From positions 2,741,773 to 2,805,772 of the forward strand of contig NZ_LR594487.1 of the NCBI RefSeq assembly GCF_901686465.1: a stretch of 64,000 bases of DNA. Direction: 5' to 3'. Positions 26,061-36,238 of the stretch are shown one piece after another. The DNA comes from Halorubrum sp. DM2. Its GTDB lineage: Archaea; Halobacteriota; Halobacteria; Halobacteriales; Haloferacaceae. Position numbers and translations under genes: made by a program. The notes under the pieces are model-generated. The model made no database searches, was not told the DNA's origin, and saw only the letters and a list, made by a program, of their open reading frames with translations. The first letter of the stretch is position 1; each line of letters begins with the position of its first letter.

Positions 26061-26909
26061 GTGACCGCGATCGACGACGGGCCGACGATCCTGGTCGCGC
26101 TCTCGAACCCCCGGACCGAGGGCGCGCTCGTCGCGCTCGCCGGGGCGCTCGCCGAGCACCGCGGCGGGCGCGTGCTGGCGGTACACGTCGTCACCGTCCC
26201 CGACCAGACGTCGCTGGAGAAGGCGGCGGAAGAGCGGGCGACGCTCGACCGGTCCTCGGCGGAACTGCTCGACGCCGCCGTCGCCGACGCCGCCGCGTTC
26301 GACGCGCCGGTCGAGACGAAGACGATCCTCTCGCACCGCAGGGTCGAGGAGGTGTTCGACGCCGCGCGGACGAACGACGCCGCCGCCGTCGCGATGGGGT
26401 ACGGCGGAACGCGGTTCGCGGGCGGCCGCGCGGAGGGGTCGCTCGACGAGATCGCTCAGGACCTGCCGTGCGACTTCCTCGTGTTCGACGGCCGGCGGCT
26501 GGAGCCGTCGGACGTGCTCGTGCCGACCGCCGGCGGCCCCTCCTCTGACCTCTCCGCCGAGGTCGCGACCGCGCTCCGCGACGCCCTCGGCGCGAACGTC
26601 TCCCTGCTACACGTCGTCGATTCGGGCGGAGAGGCGGAGGGGCGAGCGTTCCTCGCGGACTGGGCGGCGAGTCGCGGTCTCGGCGACGCGACGCTGCGGG
26701 TCGAGACGGGCGACGCCGAGGAGGCGATCGCCCGTCTGGGGCCGACGTGCGACCTCGTGATCGTCGGGGCGACCGAGCGCGGCCTCCTGTCGCGGGTCGT
26801 CCGCGGGTCGCCGGCGTCCGAGGCGATCGACCGGCTCGACGCTCCGGTGCTGCTGACGGAGCGGCCGTCCTCGCGGTCGCTCCGCGAGCGCCTGTTCGGG
26901 CGTCGCTGA
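26061..26909 (+). CDS. Tandem universal stress protein
   Basis: 282 residues made of two Usp-like domains, about 1-140 and 148-270. Domain one ends AVAMGYGGTRFAGGRAEGSL and domain two VIVGATERGLLSRVVRGSPA, which has the G-A-T-E-R-G nucleotide-binding pattern. Start GTG 26061. Follows the single-domain Usp by 52 bases and is probably part of the same potassium-associated unit. Confidence 0.85.
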   Translation: MTAIDDGPTILVALSNPRTEGALVALAGALAEHRGGRVLAVHVVTVPDQTSLEKAAEERATLDRSSAELLDAAVADAAAFDAPVETKTILSHRRVEEVFDAARTNDAAAVAMGYGGTRFAGGRAEGSLDEIAQDLPCDFLVFDGRRLEPSDVLVPTAGGPSSDLSAEVATALRDALGANVSLLHVVDSGGEAEGRAFLADWAASRGLGDATLRVETGDAEEAIARLGPTCDLVIVGATERGLLSRVVRGSPASEAIDRLDAPVLLTERPSSRSLRERLFGRR

Positions 26910-26979
26910 GGGCGGCCGGTCTCCGGATCGGGAAGACCGGGTCGCAATCCTCGTCGCGACCGTAATGTTCATAAACAAT

Positions 26980-26987
26980 CTTTATAG
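26980..26987 (+). promoter_or_regulatory. TATA box of the methylmalonyl-CoA mutase gene
   Basis: CTTTATAG in an AT-rich patch lies 24-31 bases before the ATG, a leaderless arrangement. Confidence 0.6.
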
Positions 26988-27010
26988 ATCGCGGGCGGCT
27001 ACGGAGAGCC

Positions 27011-28711
<1,701 letters not shown>

Positions 28712-28757
28712 CCGAGCGGGGAAGCGTCGCCGGAAAACGGTGGGCACCGACCGCGCG

Positions 28758-28997
28758 CTACGTCGCGTCGACTGCCCGAGCGGACTCCGCGCACCACGCG
28801 TTGCCCCGGCGACCCGCGCGGCGGAGGTCCAGTTCGACGACCGAGCCGGGGTCGAGCGACGACAGCTCGGCCTCTACCTCGGGATCGTCGTACTCGACGA
28901 CGTACAGCGTCCCGTTCCGCGGGTGTTCGCGGAGCGTGATCGCCCCGTGGTCGTTACACGCTTCCACGACCGTGTACTTTCCAGTCCGGTTCATCAT
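28758..28997 (-). CDS. Small conserved haloarchaeal protein, function unknown
   Basis: 79 residues from the first of two adjacent ATGs. Predicted compact beta-rich fold: KYTVVEACNDHGAITL, NGTLYVVEYDDPEVEAEL, then PGSVVELDLRRAGRRGNAW with a Cys near the end. No catalytic motif is evident. A TATA-like CATAACTA lies about 27 bases upstream, supporting a leaderless start. It converges on the mutase gene. Confidence 0.65.
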   Translation of the reverse strand: MMNRTGKYTVVEACNDHGAITLREHPRNGTLYVVEYDDPEVEAELSSLDPGSVVELDLRRAGRRGNAWCAESARAVDAT

Positions 28998-29111
28998 ATC
29001 TGGCGGTCCCGACTCCAGCGGCTTAGTTATGCCACGCATACCGGCGCGTGCGGCCGGACCGGCGACACGTCAATCTCGATTCGGAGCCGCGAGCGGACCG
29101 CGAACGGTCCA

Positions 29112-29117
29112 TTTTAA
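29112..29117 (+). promoter_or_regulatory. TATA-like box of the phosphopantothenate synthetase gene
   Basis: TTTTAA, 24-29 bases upstream of ATG 29141. Confidence 0.5.
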
Positions 29118-29140
29118 TCGGCGCGCCGTCTCGCTCGGGT

Positions 29141-29905
29141 ATGACGGAGACGGAGATCCCCAAGGACCACCCGCGCTACGCGTCGCTCGTGACGCGCCAC
29201 CGGATCGAGGCGGGCGTCGAGCGGGGGATCACCTCGAAACAGGGGCTGATCGCACAGGGGCGCGGCGAGGCGTTCGACTACCTCCTCGGCGAGCGCACGC
29301 TCCCGAGCGCCGACGCGGCCGCCCGCGCCGCGGCGGCGACGCTCCTCCTCGCAGAGCGGCCGGTCATCTCGGTGAACGGCAACGTCGCGGCGCTCGCGCC
29401 GAGCGAGACGGTCGACCTCGCCGCGGCGGTCGACGCCGACCTCGAAGTGAACCTGTTCAACCACACCGACGAGCGCGTCCGGCGGATCGCCGACCACCTG
29501 CGCGACCACGGCGCGACCGAGGTGAAGGGGCTCGCCGGCGACGGCGAGATCCCCGGCCTCGATCACGCGCGCGGCGTCGTCGACGCCGACGGGATCGAGG
29601 CGGCCGACGTCGTCGTGGTCCCGCTGGAGGACGGCGACCGCGCGGCCGCGCTCGACGCCATGGGGAAGACGGAGATCGTGATCGACCTCAACCCCGGGAG
29701 CCGGTCGCCGCGGACCGCAGACGTGCCGATAATCGACAACCTGCTGCGCGCGGTGCCGAACGTGACCGCTCACGCCCGGGACCTCGCCGACGCAACGCCG
29801 ACAGAACTGGAACGGATCGTCGACGAGTTCGACGTCGAGGCCGCGCTCGATGCGGCCGAAGCGGCGATCCGTGAGGGTTCCTTCTCGGCTCCCGACGACG
29901 AGTAG
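29141..29905 (+). CDS. 4-phosphopantoate--beta-alanine ligase (archaeal phosphopantothenate synthetase)
   Basis: 254 residues, the archaeal enzyme (DUF137/COG1701) that joins 4-phosphopantoate and beta-alanine, replacing bacterial PanC in CoA synthesis. Signatures at the N-terminus: IPKDHPRYASLVTRHRIEAG, and QGLIAQGRGEAFDYLLGE, then SVNGNVAALAP and LNPGSRSPRTADVPIIDNL toward the C-terminus. ATP-dependent. Start MTETEIP fits the promoter. coaBC, a later step of the same pathway, is 2.5 kb downstream. Confidence 0.92.
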   Translation: MTETEIPKDHPRYASLVTRHRIEAGVERGITSKQGLIAQGRGEAFDYLLGERTLPSADAAARAAAATLLLAERPVISVNGNVAALAPSETVDLAAAVDADLEVNLFNHTDERVRRIADHLRDHGATEVKGLAGDGEIPGLDHARGVVDADGIEAADVVVVPLEDGDRAAALDAMGKTEIVIDLNPGSRSPRTADVPIIDNLLRAVPNVTAHARDLADATPTELERIVDEFDVEAALDAAEAAIREGSFSAPDDE

Positions 29906-30013
29906 CGCATCGCCGCTTACTCGCGTCCGCGGGTCGGATCGACCGCGATCTGCTCCGGATCGCTTGCGGGGCTCGCCGGAAGGCAAAAGCATATCCCGCC
30001 CGTACCGAACGAT

Positions 30014-30463
30014 ATGGAACTTGACGAGACGGACCGGGCGATCCTGCGGATCTTACAGGAGGACGCGCGGACCCCGTTCTCGGAGGTCGCGCGCCGGATC
30101 GACATGTCCAGCGCCACCGTCCACGACCGGGTCAGCCGCCTCGAAGAGGCGGGCGTCATCCGGGGGTACCACGCGGACATCGACCCGAAGGCGGTCGGGT
30201 ACGGGGTCGGCGCGTTCGTCGGCCTGCGCGTCGAACAGGGCCGCGAGGAGGACGCGCTCGAACGGCTCCGCGGCATCGACGGGGTCCGCGAGATCCACCT
30301 CACCACCGGCGAGTGGGACGTGATACTCCGGGTCGTCGCGGCCGACACCGACCGGCTCAGAGAGCTGATGTTCGAGCGGATCGCGGAGACGGAGGGCTTC
30401 TCGCGCTCGCAGACGATGGTCATTCTCGGGACCGACTACGAGCAGCCCGGGCCGCCGCTGTAG
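30014..30463 (+). CDS. Lrp/AsnC family transcriptional regulator
   Basis: 149 residues. The N-terminal winged helix LDETDRAILRILQEDARTPF, then EVARRIDMSSATVHDRVSRL, recognises DNA. The C-terminal RAM-like domain (about 70-145) includes GIDGVREIHLTTGEWDVILRV, where an amino acid effector could bind. A TATA-like GCATATCC about 25 bases upstream suggests leaderless expression. Likely responds to amino acids or redox state. Target genes unknown; the neighbouring CoA and membrane genes give no clear clue. Confidence 0.92.
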   Translation: MELDETDRAILRILQEDARTPFSEVARRIDMSSATVHDRVSRLEEAGVIRGYHADIDPKAVGYGVGAFVGLRVEQGREEDALERLRGIDGVREIHLTTGEWDVILRVVAADTDRLRELMFERIAETEGFSRSQTMVILGTDYEQPGPPL

Positions 30464-30556
30464 GGAGCGCTGCTGTGGGTAGTGCGGTGACGGGCGGGAG
30501 GCCGCCGCTCGCCCGCGACCGGAACGCTCAACTCGGGACCCCTCCGAACGGTGACC

Positions 30557-31711
30557 ATGAGCACAGCGGTCGCGGACCGGTTCGACCTCACGCCGGAGCA
30601 GGCTTGGGCCGCCGTCGTCGGCGGGGTGACGGCGCTTCTGGCCGTCGGTTCGGTCGTCTTCCCGCGCGTCGTCTACGACCGGTTCCTCTGGCGCTACTTC
30701 TGGGGCCCCGTCGTCGCGGACGGCGAGGGCGCGCAGTGCGCGGTCCGGGGCGGCGGCACCACGGAGCTGCTCGGCAGCGAGGCGGCGTGCCAGTCGGCCG
30801 TCAGCGCCGGCGAGGTCGTCGCGACGCCGGGGTACACCACCTTCTCGACCGTGAGCTACGTGGTGATCCTGCTGGCGATGCTGATCGGCGTCGTCTTCCT
30901 GCTCCGCCGGCTCGACATCGCGACCGAACTCCGATTCTTCTTCGCGCTGTTCCCGTTCATGCTGTTCGGCGGCGCGATGCGGACGGTCGAGGACGCGGGG
31001 GTCGCCGCGACCGCCGCCGGCGTCGACCCGCTGATCGGCTTCCCGGCGAGCGCGCTGCTGATCAGCCCGTTCATCTATTTCACGGTGTTCGTCTTCACCC
31101 TCGCCTGCGTCCTCGCGGCGTACGCGCTCGAACGGCGCGGGATCGTCGACGACTACGCCCGACCGCTGTTCGCGTCGGGCGCGGTCGGACTGACGCTCGC
31201 GGTCGGCTACCTCGCCGTGCTCGCCGCGACGACCGGCTACGTGACGTTCTACCCGCAGGTGCTGATCCCGACGCTCGTCATCGCGACGGCCGCGACCGCG
31301 GGGACGTGGGCGCTGGCGACGCGGCAGATTCCGACGATCCGACAGGGGACCGGGGCCGCGGGGATCGTGATAATCTGGGGCCACGCTATCGACGGCGTCG
31401 CGAACGTGATCGGTCTCGACTGGATGCCCGCGCTGACCGGGACCGCGAACCTCGTCCCGAAACACGTCGTCAACGCCCTGATCGTCGACTGGACCGGTCG
31501 ACTGCTCCCGGCGTCCGTCTCCGCCGTCACCGGCGACGCGTGGCCGTTCCTCCTCGTGAAGCTGGCGGCCGCGACGTTCGTCGTCTGGATCTTCAACGGG
31601 GAGATGTACGACGAGTCGCCGCGGTACACGCTGCTGCTCTTGATCACCGTCCTCGCGGTCGGTCTCGGCCCGGGGACCCGCGACATGCTCCGCGCGACGT
31701 TCGGCGTCTGA
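30557..31711 (+). CDS. DUF63 family membrane protein
   Basis: 384 residues with about nine hydrophobic helices and no signal peptide. The conserved [15 protein letters not shown] and the following region match the archaeal DUF63 family, whose function is unknown. Acidic/polar residues within helices ([14 protein letters not shown]) hint at transport or an intramembrane active site, which is inference. ATG 30557 is chosen over the GTG two codons earlier. It precedes the lipoprotein gene. Confidence 0.82.
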   Translation: MSTAVADRFDLTPEQAWAAVVGGVTALLAVGSVVFPRVVYDRFLWRYFWGPVVADGEGAQCAVRGGGTTELLGSEAACQSAVSAGEVVATPGYTTFSTVSYVVILLAMLIGVVFLLRRLDIATELRFFFALFPFMLFGGAMRTVEDAGVAATAAGVDPLIGFPASALLISPFIYFTVFVFTLACVLAAYALERRGIVDDYARPLFASGAVGLTLAVGYLAVLAATTGYVTFYPQVLIPTLVIATAATAGTWALATRQIPTIRQGTGAAGIVIIWGHAIDGVANVIGLDWMPALTGTANLVPKHVVNALIVDWTGRLLPASVSAVTGDAWPFLLVKLAAATFVVWIFNGEMYDESPRYTLLLLITVLAVGLGPGTRDMLRATFGV

Positions 31712-31804
31712 GCGGGCCGAGACCGTGCGTCCGTTCGACTGGAGCCCTTCGAACGGCGGGCGCTCGTACGGAACCGACAAGTGGCCCGAGCGCCGAGCGC
31801 GGAC

Positions 31805-32326
31805 GTGACAGACACACCGCGACGGCGCGTGCTGGCGGCCGCGGCGACGGGATCGACGCTCGGGCTGGCCGGCTGTGGCGGCCTCGGCGGATCGGACGGC
31901 GACGCGCCCGGACAGACCGACGACGGGAACGGCTCCGAGACCGGAGACGCCGGCGACGGCGGGAGCGGGCCCGGCGACGACGCCCGCGCGACGGTCGCGC
32001 TCGACGTTCAGGCGGAGATCCAGACGGCCCAAGAGGAGATCCGGACGCGCGTTCAGGAGGGGAACCTCTCGCGGGAGGACGCGCAGGCGGAGCTGCTCGA
32101 CGCGCAACGCGAGATCGTCTCGGCCGCCGTCGACGATCTGGAGTCGTACGCGGCCGACGTCGACGGACTCGGGATCGACGAGACCAACGAGCGGGCCGGT
32201 GCCGTGCTGGTCAGCGGGCCGGCCGCGGCGCTGCTCGACGCGCTGGAGGCGGACCCGGTGAACGCGCTGCTGTCCGCGGACGACTTCCCCGCGCCGCAGG
32301 AGGGCGGGCAGCCGAACGGCTCCTGA
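31805..32326 (+). CDS. Tat-exported lipoprotein, function unknown
   Basis: 173 residues from GTG 31805. The twin-arginine signal TPRRRVLAAAATGSTLGLAGCGG ends in a lipobox (L-A-G-C), so it is predicted to be Tat-exported and lipid-anchored, common for haloarchaeal surface proteins. A flexible Gly/Asp/Thr-rich spacer (about 30-60) precedes a helical, acidic domain (ALDVQAEIQTAQEEIRTRV) with no recognised motif. A GTG 8 codons upstream is an alternative start. Confidence 0.75.
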   Translation: MTDTPRRRVLAAAATGSTLGLAGCGGLGGSDGDAPGQTDDGNGSETGDAGDGGSGPGDDARATVALDVQAEIQTAQEEIRTRVQEGNLSREDAQAELLDAQREIVSAAVDDLESYAADVDGLGIDETNERAGAVLVSGPAAALLDALEADPVNALLSADDFPAPQEGGQPNGS

Positions 32327-32344
32327 TCGGGACCGCAACGACAC

Positions 32345-32352
32345 CTTATAAG
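32345..32352 (+). promoter_or_regulatory. TATA box of coaBC
   Basis: CTTATAAG, 27-34 bases before ATG 32379. Confidence 0.55.
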
Positions 32353-32378
32353 CCGTCGGGGGCGGAACGGACTCGGTA

Positions 32379-33554
32379 ATGCTGGACGGGGTCAACGTCG
32401 CGCTGGGGGTCTCCGGGAGCATCGCAGCGGTGAAGGTCGTCGAACTCGCCCACGAACTGCGCCGGCAGGGCGCTCGCGTCCGCGCCGTCATGTCCCCGGC
32501 GGCGACGAACATCGTCCACCCGTGGGCGGTCGACTTCGCGACGGACGAGCCGGTCGTCACTGAGATCACGGGCGACGTCGAACACGTCGAGCTGTGCGGC
32601 CGCGACGGGTGGGCCGACGTGCTCCTGTTAGCGCCCGCGACCGCCAACACCGCCGGGAAGGTCGCCGCCGCCGTCGACGACACGCCCGTCACCACCTGCG
32701 CGACGACCGCGCTCGGCGCGGACGTGCCGGTCGTGATGGCACCCGCGATGCACGAGCCGATGTACGACCACCCGGGCGTCCTCGACGCGCTCGACCGCTT
32801 GGAGTCGTGGGGGGTTCGATTCGCGGACCCCCGGATCGAGGAGGGAAAAGCGAAGATAGCGGCGGAGGCGGACATCGTCACCGAAGTCGCCCGCGCCACG
32901 ACCCCGCAGTCGCTCGCCGGGTCGCACGTCGTCGTCACCGCCGGCGCGACGAAAGAGCGGATCGACCCGATCCGGATCCTGACGAACCGCGCGTCGGGGA
33001 AGACCGGTCGGGCCGTCGCCAGAGCGCTCTACGCCCGCGGCGCGCGGGTAACGCTCGTTCAGGACGGCCCCGAGGTCCCCTACGCCGACGTTGTCTCGGT
33101 CGAGACGGCAGACGAGATGATGGCGGCCTGTCGCCGGACGGCGGCGACCGCGGACGCACTGGTGTCCGCGGCCGCCATCTCGGATTTCACCGCCGACGCC
33201 GTCGACGAGAAGATCCGGTCCGGCTCCCCGCTGTCGGTCGAACTGGAACCGACGCCGAAGCTGATCGACTCGGTCCGGGAGGCGTACCCCGACCTCCCGA
33301 TCGTCGGGTTCAAGGCCGAGACGTCGGGCGACGACGCGGCGATGGTCGCGGAGGCCGAGCGCATCCGCGACCGCGTCGGGCTGTCGTTCGTTGTCGCCAA
33401 CGACGCGAGCGTGATGGGCGACGACGAGACGCGGGTCCTGTTGGTCGGCGCGTCCGGGACCGAGCCGGAGGAGGTCGCCGGCTCGAAAGACGCCGTCGCC
33501 GGCCGGATCGCGGACCGGCTCGCGGCGACGCTCGACGCGTCGGCGTCCGTCTGA
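32379..33554 (+). CDS. coaBC: Bifunctional phosphopantothenoylcysteine decarboxylase/phosphopantothenate--cysteine ligase
   Basis: 391 residues in two domains. CoaC (about 1-180) is the FMN-dependent decarboxylase: GVSGSIAAVKVVELAHEL, the catalytic His in the MSPAATNIVHPWAVDF loop, PAMHEPMYDHP and the downstream Cys. CoaB (about 185-390) is the ligase: VTAGATKERIDPIRILTNRA, SGKTGRAVARAL, VSAAAISDFTAD, and LIDSVREAYPDLPIVGFKAET. It makes 4'-phosphopantetheine for CoA. With the PPS gene upstream it marks a CoA biosynthesis neighbourhood. Confidence 0.95.
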   Translation: MLDGVNVALGVSGSIAAVKVVELAHELRRQGARVRAVMSPAATNIVHPWAVDFATDEPVVTEITGDVEHVELCGRDGWADVLLLAPATANTAGKVAAAVDDTPVTTCATTALGADVPVVMAPAMHEPMYDHPGVLDALDRLESWGVRFADPRIEEGKAKIAAEADIVTEVARATTPQSLAGSHVVVTAGATKERIDPIRILTNRASGKTGRAVARALYARGARVTLVQDGPEVPYADVVSVETADEMMAACRRTAATADALVSAAAISDFTADAVDEKIRSGSPLSVELEPTPKLIDSVREAYPDLPIVGFKAETSGDDAAMVAEAERIRDRVGLSFVVANDASVMGDDETRVLLVGASGTEPEEVAGSKDAVAGRIADRLAATLDASASV

Positions 33555-33648
33555 CGGGACCGGTCCCGAAGCCCGCATCGCCCGCCCCCGGCACCGCGGA
33601 TACAAACTGTTTTGAGGCGTTGGAGTAACCACACGGATAGAGATACCC

Positions 33649-33702
33649 ATGTGTAACGAGACGGTCACGCACGGCTCCGTGGGAGGTGTGGTGGGTGGCT
33701 GA
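33649..33702 (+). other. Possible 17-codon upstream ORF overlapping the mnhE start
   Basis: ATG TGT AAC then 14 codons to a TGA at 33700-33702, giving MCNETVTHGSVGGVVGG, in a different frame from mnhE. It overlaps the mnhE Shine-Dalgarno (GGGAGGTG) and the GTG start at 33695. It may be a leader peptide that couples translation, or chance. Confidence 0.3.
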
Positions 33703-35020
33703 CGCGGACCCTCCGCTCGGCGACACCGATCGCGGCGGTGACGATCGCGGCGGTGACAGCCCGACCGGGGCCGCCGACGCGTCGGACGCCGACGCCGCGA
33801 GCGAACCGCCGGCGGCCGGCGCGGTCATCGTTCCGGTCGAGCCGACCTCCACGCTCCGCTCGACGATCGCACACGTCGCGGACGCCGCGGCGACCGACGG
33901 TGCCCCGGCGATCCACCTCGTCGAGATCGCCTCGTGGCGGAACGGCGACCCCGAGAGCGACGAGCGCGCCGCCGCGGCCGAGCGGGTACTCGAACGCGCC
34001 GCGGCGTGGACGGCGGCGGACCTCGACGACTCAGAGGCCCCCGGTGCCGCGGACGTCGAGGTCGTCACGGCGGTGATCGGCGCGGACGACTACCTGTTCG
34101 GTGCCGACGACTACGTCCGCGTCCTCGTGGAGTACGCCGAGCGCAACGACGCCGACCGCGTCGTGCTCGATCCCGAGTACACGCCGGTCGGGAACACGAC
34201 GCTGCTACAGCCGCTGGAGTTCGCGCTCTCGAACACGTCGCTGTCGGTCGAGACCGCGCCGGTCGACCGTCCGACCCGTCGCGAGCGGTTCCGCACCGAG
34301 GCAACGACCGGACGGTTCGTGGCGCTGTTCGGACTCTCGCTCGCGTTTTACCTGCTGTTGGGCGACCCGACGTACTGGTTCGACGCGGTGACGGGGGTCG
34401 CGACGGCGGCGATCGTGTCGATCACCCTCTCGCGAGTGAGCCTCGACTCGACTCCGGCGATCCCGCGGACGCCGATGCGAATCCTCCGCGGGCTGGTGTA
34501 CGTCCCAGTACTGCTCTTCGAGATCCTGAAGGCGAACCTCGTCGTCGCCCGCGTCATCCTCGATCCGCGGCTCCCGATCGAACCGACGATGAACCGAGTG
34601 CGGGTGATCGTCGGGAGCGGTCTCCCGCTGATGACGCTCGCGAACTCGATCACGCTGACGCCCGGGACACTGACGGTCCGCGCTCGCGACAGCGACTTGT
34701 ACGTCCACTCGCTCGTCCCGTGGGCCCGCGAGGGCCTGTTCGACGGCTCCTTAGAGCGGTGGACGCGCTTTGTCTACTACGGCCGCCGGTCGGCGCGCCT
34801 GCCGACCCCCCGCGAGCGCGACGACGTCGCGATCCTCCAGGGCGACGACGCGACCGAGGAGCTGCCGATCGCCGCCGCCGACGGCGGACGGGCGGACGCG
34901 ACTGACGAGATTGATACGGTTGACGCCACGGATCCGTCCGCGGCGACTGACACGATCGATACGACCGACGACGAGGACGCGACCGCTCCGGTCGACGGCA
35001 GGGAGGTGATTGATCGATGA
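33695..35020 (+). CDS. mnhE: Mrp Na+/H+ antiporter subunit E fused to a Usp-like N-terminal domain
   Basis: 441 residues. The first 190 form a Usp-like domain (VIVPVEPTSTLRSTIAHVAD, DYVRVLVEYAERNDADRVVL). The C-terminal half is MnhE: FVALFGLSLAFYLLLGDPTYW, TPMRILRGLVYVPVLLFEIL and NSITLTPGTLTVRARDSDLY, with about three helices. An acidic tail ends the protein. Start GTG 33695 with GGGAGGTG 6 bases upstream. First gene of the nine-gene Mrp operon; the stop overlaps the next start. The fused domain may bind nucleotide. Confidence 0.88.
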   Translation: MADADPPLGDTDRGGDDRGGDSPTGAADASDADAASEPPAAGAVIVPVEPTSTLRSTIAHVADAAATDGAPAIHLVEIASWRNGDPESDERAAAAERVLERAAAWTAADLDDSEAPGAADVEVVTAVIGADDYLFGADDYVRVLVEYAERNDADRVVLDPEYTPVGNTTLLQPLEFALSNTSLSVETAPVDRPTRRERFRTEATTGRFVALFGLSLAFYLLLGDPTYWFDAVTGVATAAIVSITLSRVSLDSTPAIPRTPMRILRGLVYVPVLLFEILKANLVVARVILDPRLPIEPTMNRVRVIVGSGLPLMTLANSITLTPGTLTVRARDSDLYVHSLVPWAREGLFDGSLERWTRFVYYGRRSARLPTPRERDDVAILQGDDATEELPIAAADGGRADATDEIDTVDATDPSAATDTIDTTDDEDATAPVDGREVIDR

Positions 35021-35322
35021 GCCTCGTGGACGCCACGCTCGCGGCCGGCTACACTCTCGGTGACTTCCTCCTCGTCGCGGCCGCCGGGTTCGCCGTCCTC
35101 GCGGTGGGGATGCTCTACCGCGCGGTCGTCGGGCCGACGATGCAAGACCGGGTGCTTGCGGTGAACGTCCTCGGGACGAACACCGTCGTCATCCTCGCGA
35201 TTCTCGGGGCTGCGCTCGGTGAGCCGACGTTCCTCGACATCGCCTTAGTGTACGCCCTGTTGAATTTCCTGATGGCGATTGCCATCTCGAAGTTCACCGT
35301 CGAACAGGGGGGTGTGTTATGA
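35017..35322 (+). CDS. mnhF: Mrp antiporter subunit F
   Basis: 101 residues, three hydrophobic helices. The family core LLVAAAGFAVLAVGMLYRAV, the GPTMQDRVLAVNVLGTNTV loop and LDIALVYALLNFLMAIAIS fit MnhF. It starts by ATGA overlap with the E subunit and its stop overlaps subunit G. MrpF is a small membrane subunit needed for assembly or activity of the antiporter. Confidence 0.9.
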   Translation: MSLVDATLAAGYTLGDFLLVAAAGFAVLAVGMLYRAVVGPTMQDRVLAVNVLGTNTVVILAILGAALGEPTFLDIALVYALLNFLMAIAISKFTVEQGGVL

Positions 35323-35651
35323 CCGCCGCCGCGCTGGAGACGGCCCGGCTCTGGCTGATCGTCGTGTTCACGCTGCTCGGGCTGTTTTTTTCGTTCGTCT
35401 CGATGACGGGCGTGCTCCGGCTGCCGGACGTCTACTCCCGGGCGCACACCGCCTCGCAGGCGGACACGCTGGGGGCCGGCTTCGGACTCGCCGCCGTGGC
35501 GCTCACCGTCGGGCTGGCGGGGGCCGGATTCAAGTCGGTCCTCCTGCTGTTTTTCATCTTCCTGACGAACCCGACCGCGGCCCACGCGATCGCGCGGGCC
35601 GCCTTCGAGGAGGGCATCGTGCCGTGGACCAACGGGGATGATCGCCGATGA
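35319..35651 (+). CDS. mnhG: Mrp antiporter subunit G
   Basis: 110 residues, three helices. Signatures: LIVVFTLLGLFFSFVSMTGV, RLPDVYSRAHTASQADTLGA and LFFIFLTNPTAAHAIARAAF match MnhG (PF03334). Small membrane subunit of the Mrp complex. Its start and stop overlap its neighbours by 4 bases. Confidence 0.92.
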   Translation: MTAAALETARLWLIVVFTLLGLFFSFVSMTGVLRLPDVYSRAHTASQADTLGAGFGLAAVALTVGLAGAGFKSVLLLFFIFLTNPTAAHAIARAAFEEGIVPWTNGDDRR

Positions 35652-36238
35652 CCGGCGCGCTCGCGTCTGTCGGGCCCGTCGGCGCGCCGGTCGTCGCGCA
35701 GGTAACAGCCATCGAGGCGAGCCTGTTCGCCTTCGTGGTGTTGACCGCGCTGTTTACCGCGCTGGCGCGCGACGTGCTCGCCGCGGTGATCATCTTCGGG
35801 GCGTACAGCCTCGGGATGGCCGCGCTGTACACGTTCTACCGCGCCCCGGACGTCGCGATGACCGAGGCCGCGATCTCCGCCGGAGTGACCACCGTGCTGC
35901 TACTCCTCACGCTCGCGAAGACGACCCGCCGCGACCACGAGGCCGCCTTCGAGTCGGTGAACCTCCCCGCCGTGGGAGCGGTCGGGCTGCTGTTCGGCGG
36001 GCTGATGCTCACCATGGGCGACATCCCGGCCGTCGGCTCCGCGGACGCACCGATCTGGTCGAACCCGGACGTGAGCCAGTGGTACATCGCGGAGACGTAC
36101 GCCGAGACGGGTGTCGAGAACTCGGTGATGGCCGTGTTGGCGGCGTTCCGCGGGTTCGATACCTTCGGCGAGGCGGTCGTCGTCTTCGCGGCCGGGATCG
36201 CCGCCCTCATCGTCCTCCACCGGGAGGTGTTCGCATGA
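35648..36238 (+). CDS. Mrp antiporter DUF4040 subunit (MnhA C-terminal / MbhD-like)
   Basis: 196 residues, with at least five hydrophobic helices. The start SLFAFVVLTALFTALARDVL, followed by AVIIFGAYSLGMAALYTFYR and APDVAMTEAAISAGVTTVLL, is the DUF4040 motif found at the end of full-length MrpA or as separate subunits in archaeal Mrp/Mbh. Separation from the large antiporter domain here implies a split MrpA. ATGA overlaps at both ends. Confidence 0.85.
   Translation: MTGALASVGPVGAPVVAQVTAIEASLFAFVVLTALFTALARDVLAAVIIFGAYSLGMAALYTFYRAPDVAMTEAAISAGVTTVLLLLTLAKTTRRDHEAAFESVNLPAVGAVGLLFGGLMLTMGDIPAVGSADAPIWSNPDVSQWYIAETYAETGVENSVMAVLAAFRGFDTFGEAVVVFAAGIAALIVLHREVFA

Noticed and set aside
30053-32938. 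Minus-strand frame of 961 codons
   Set aside because: Overlaps Lrp, DUF63, lipoprotein and coaBC on the opposite strand; composition shadow.
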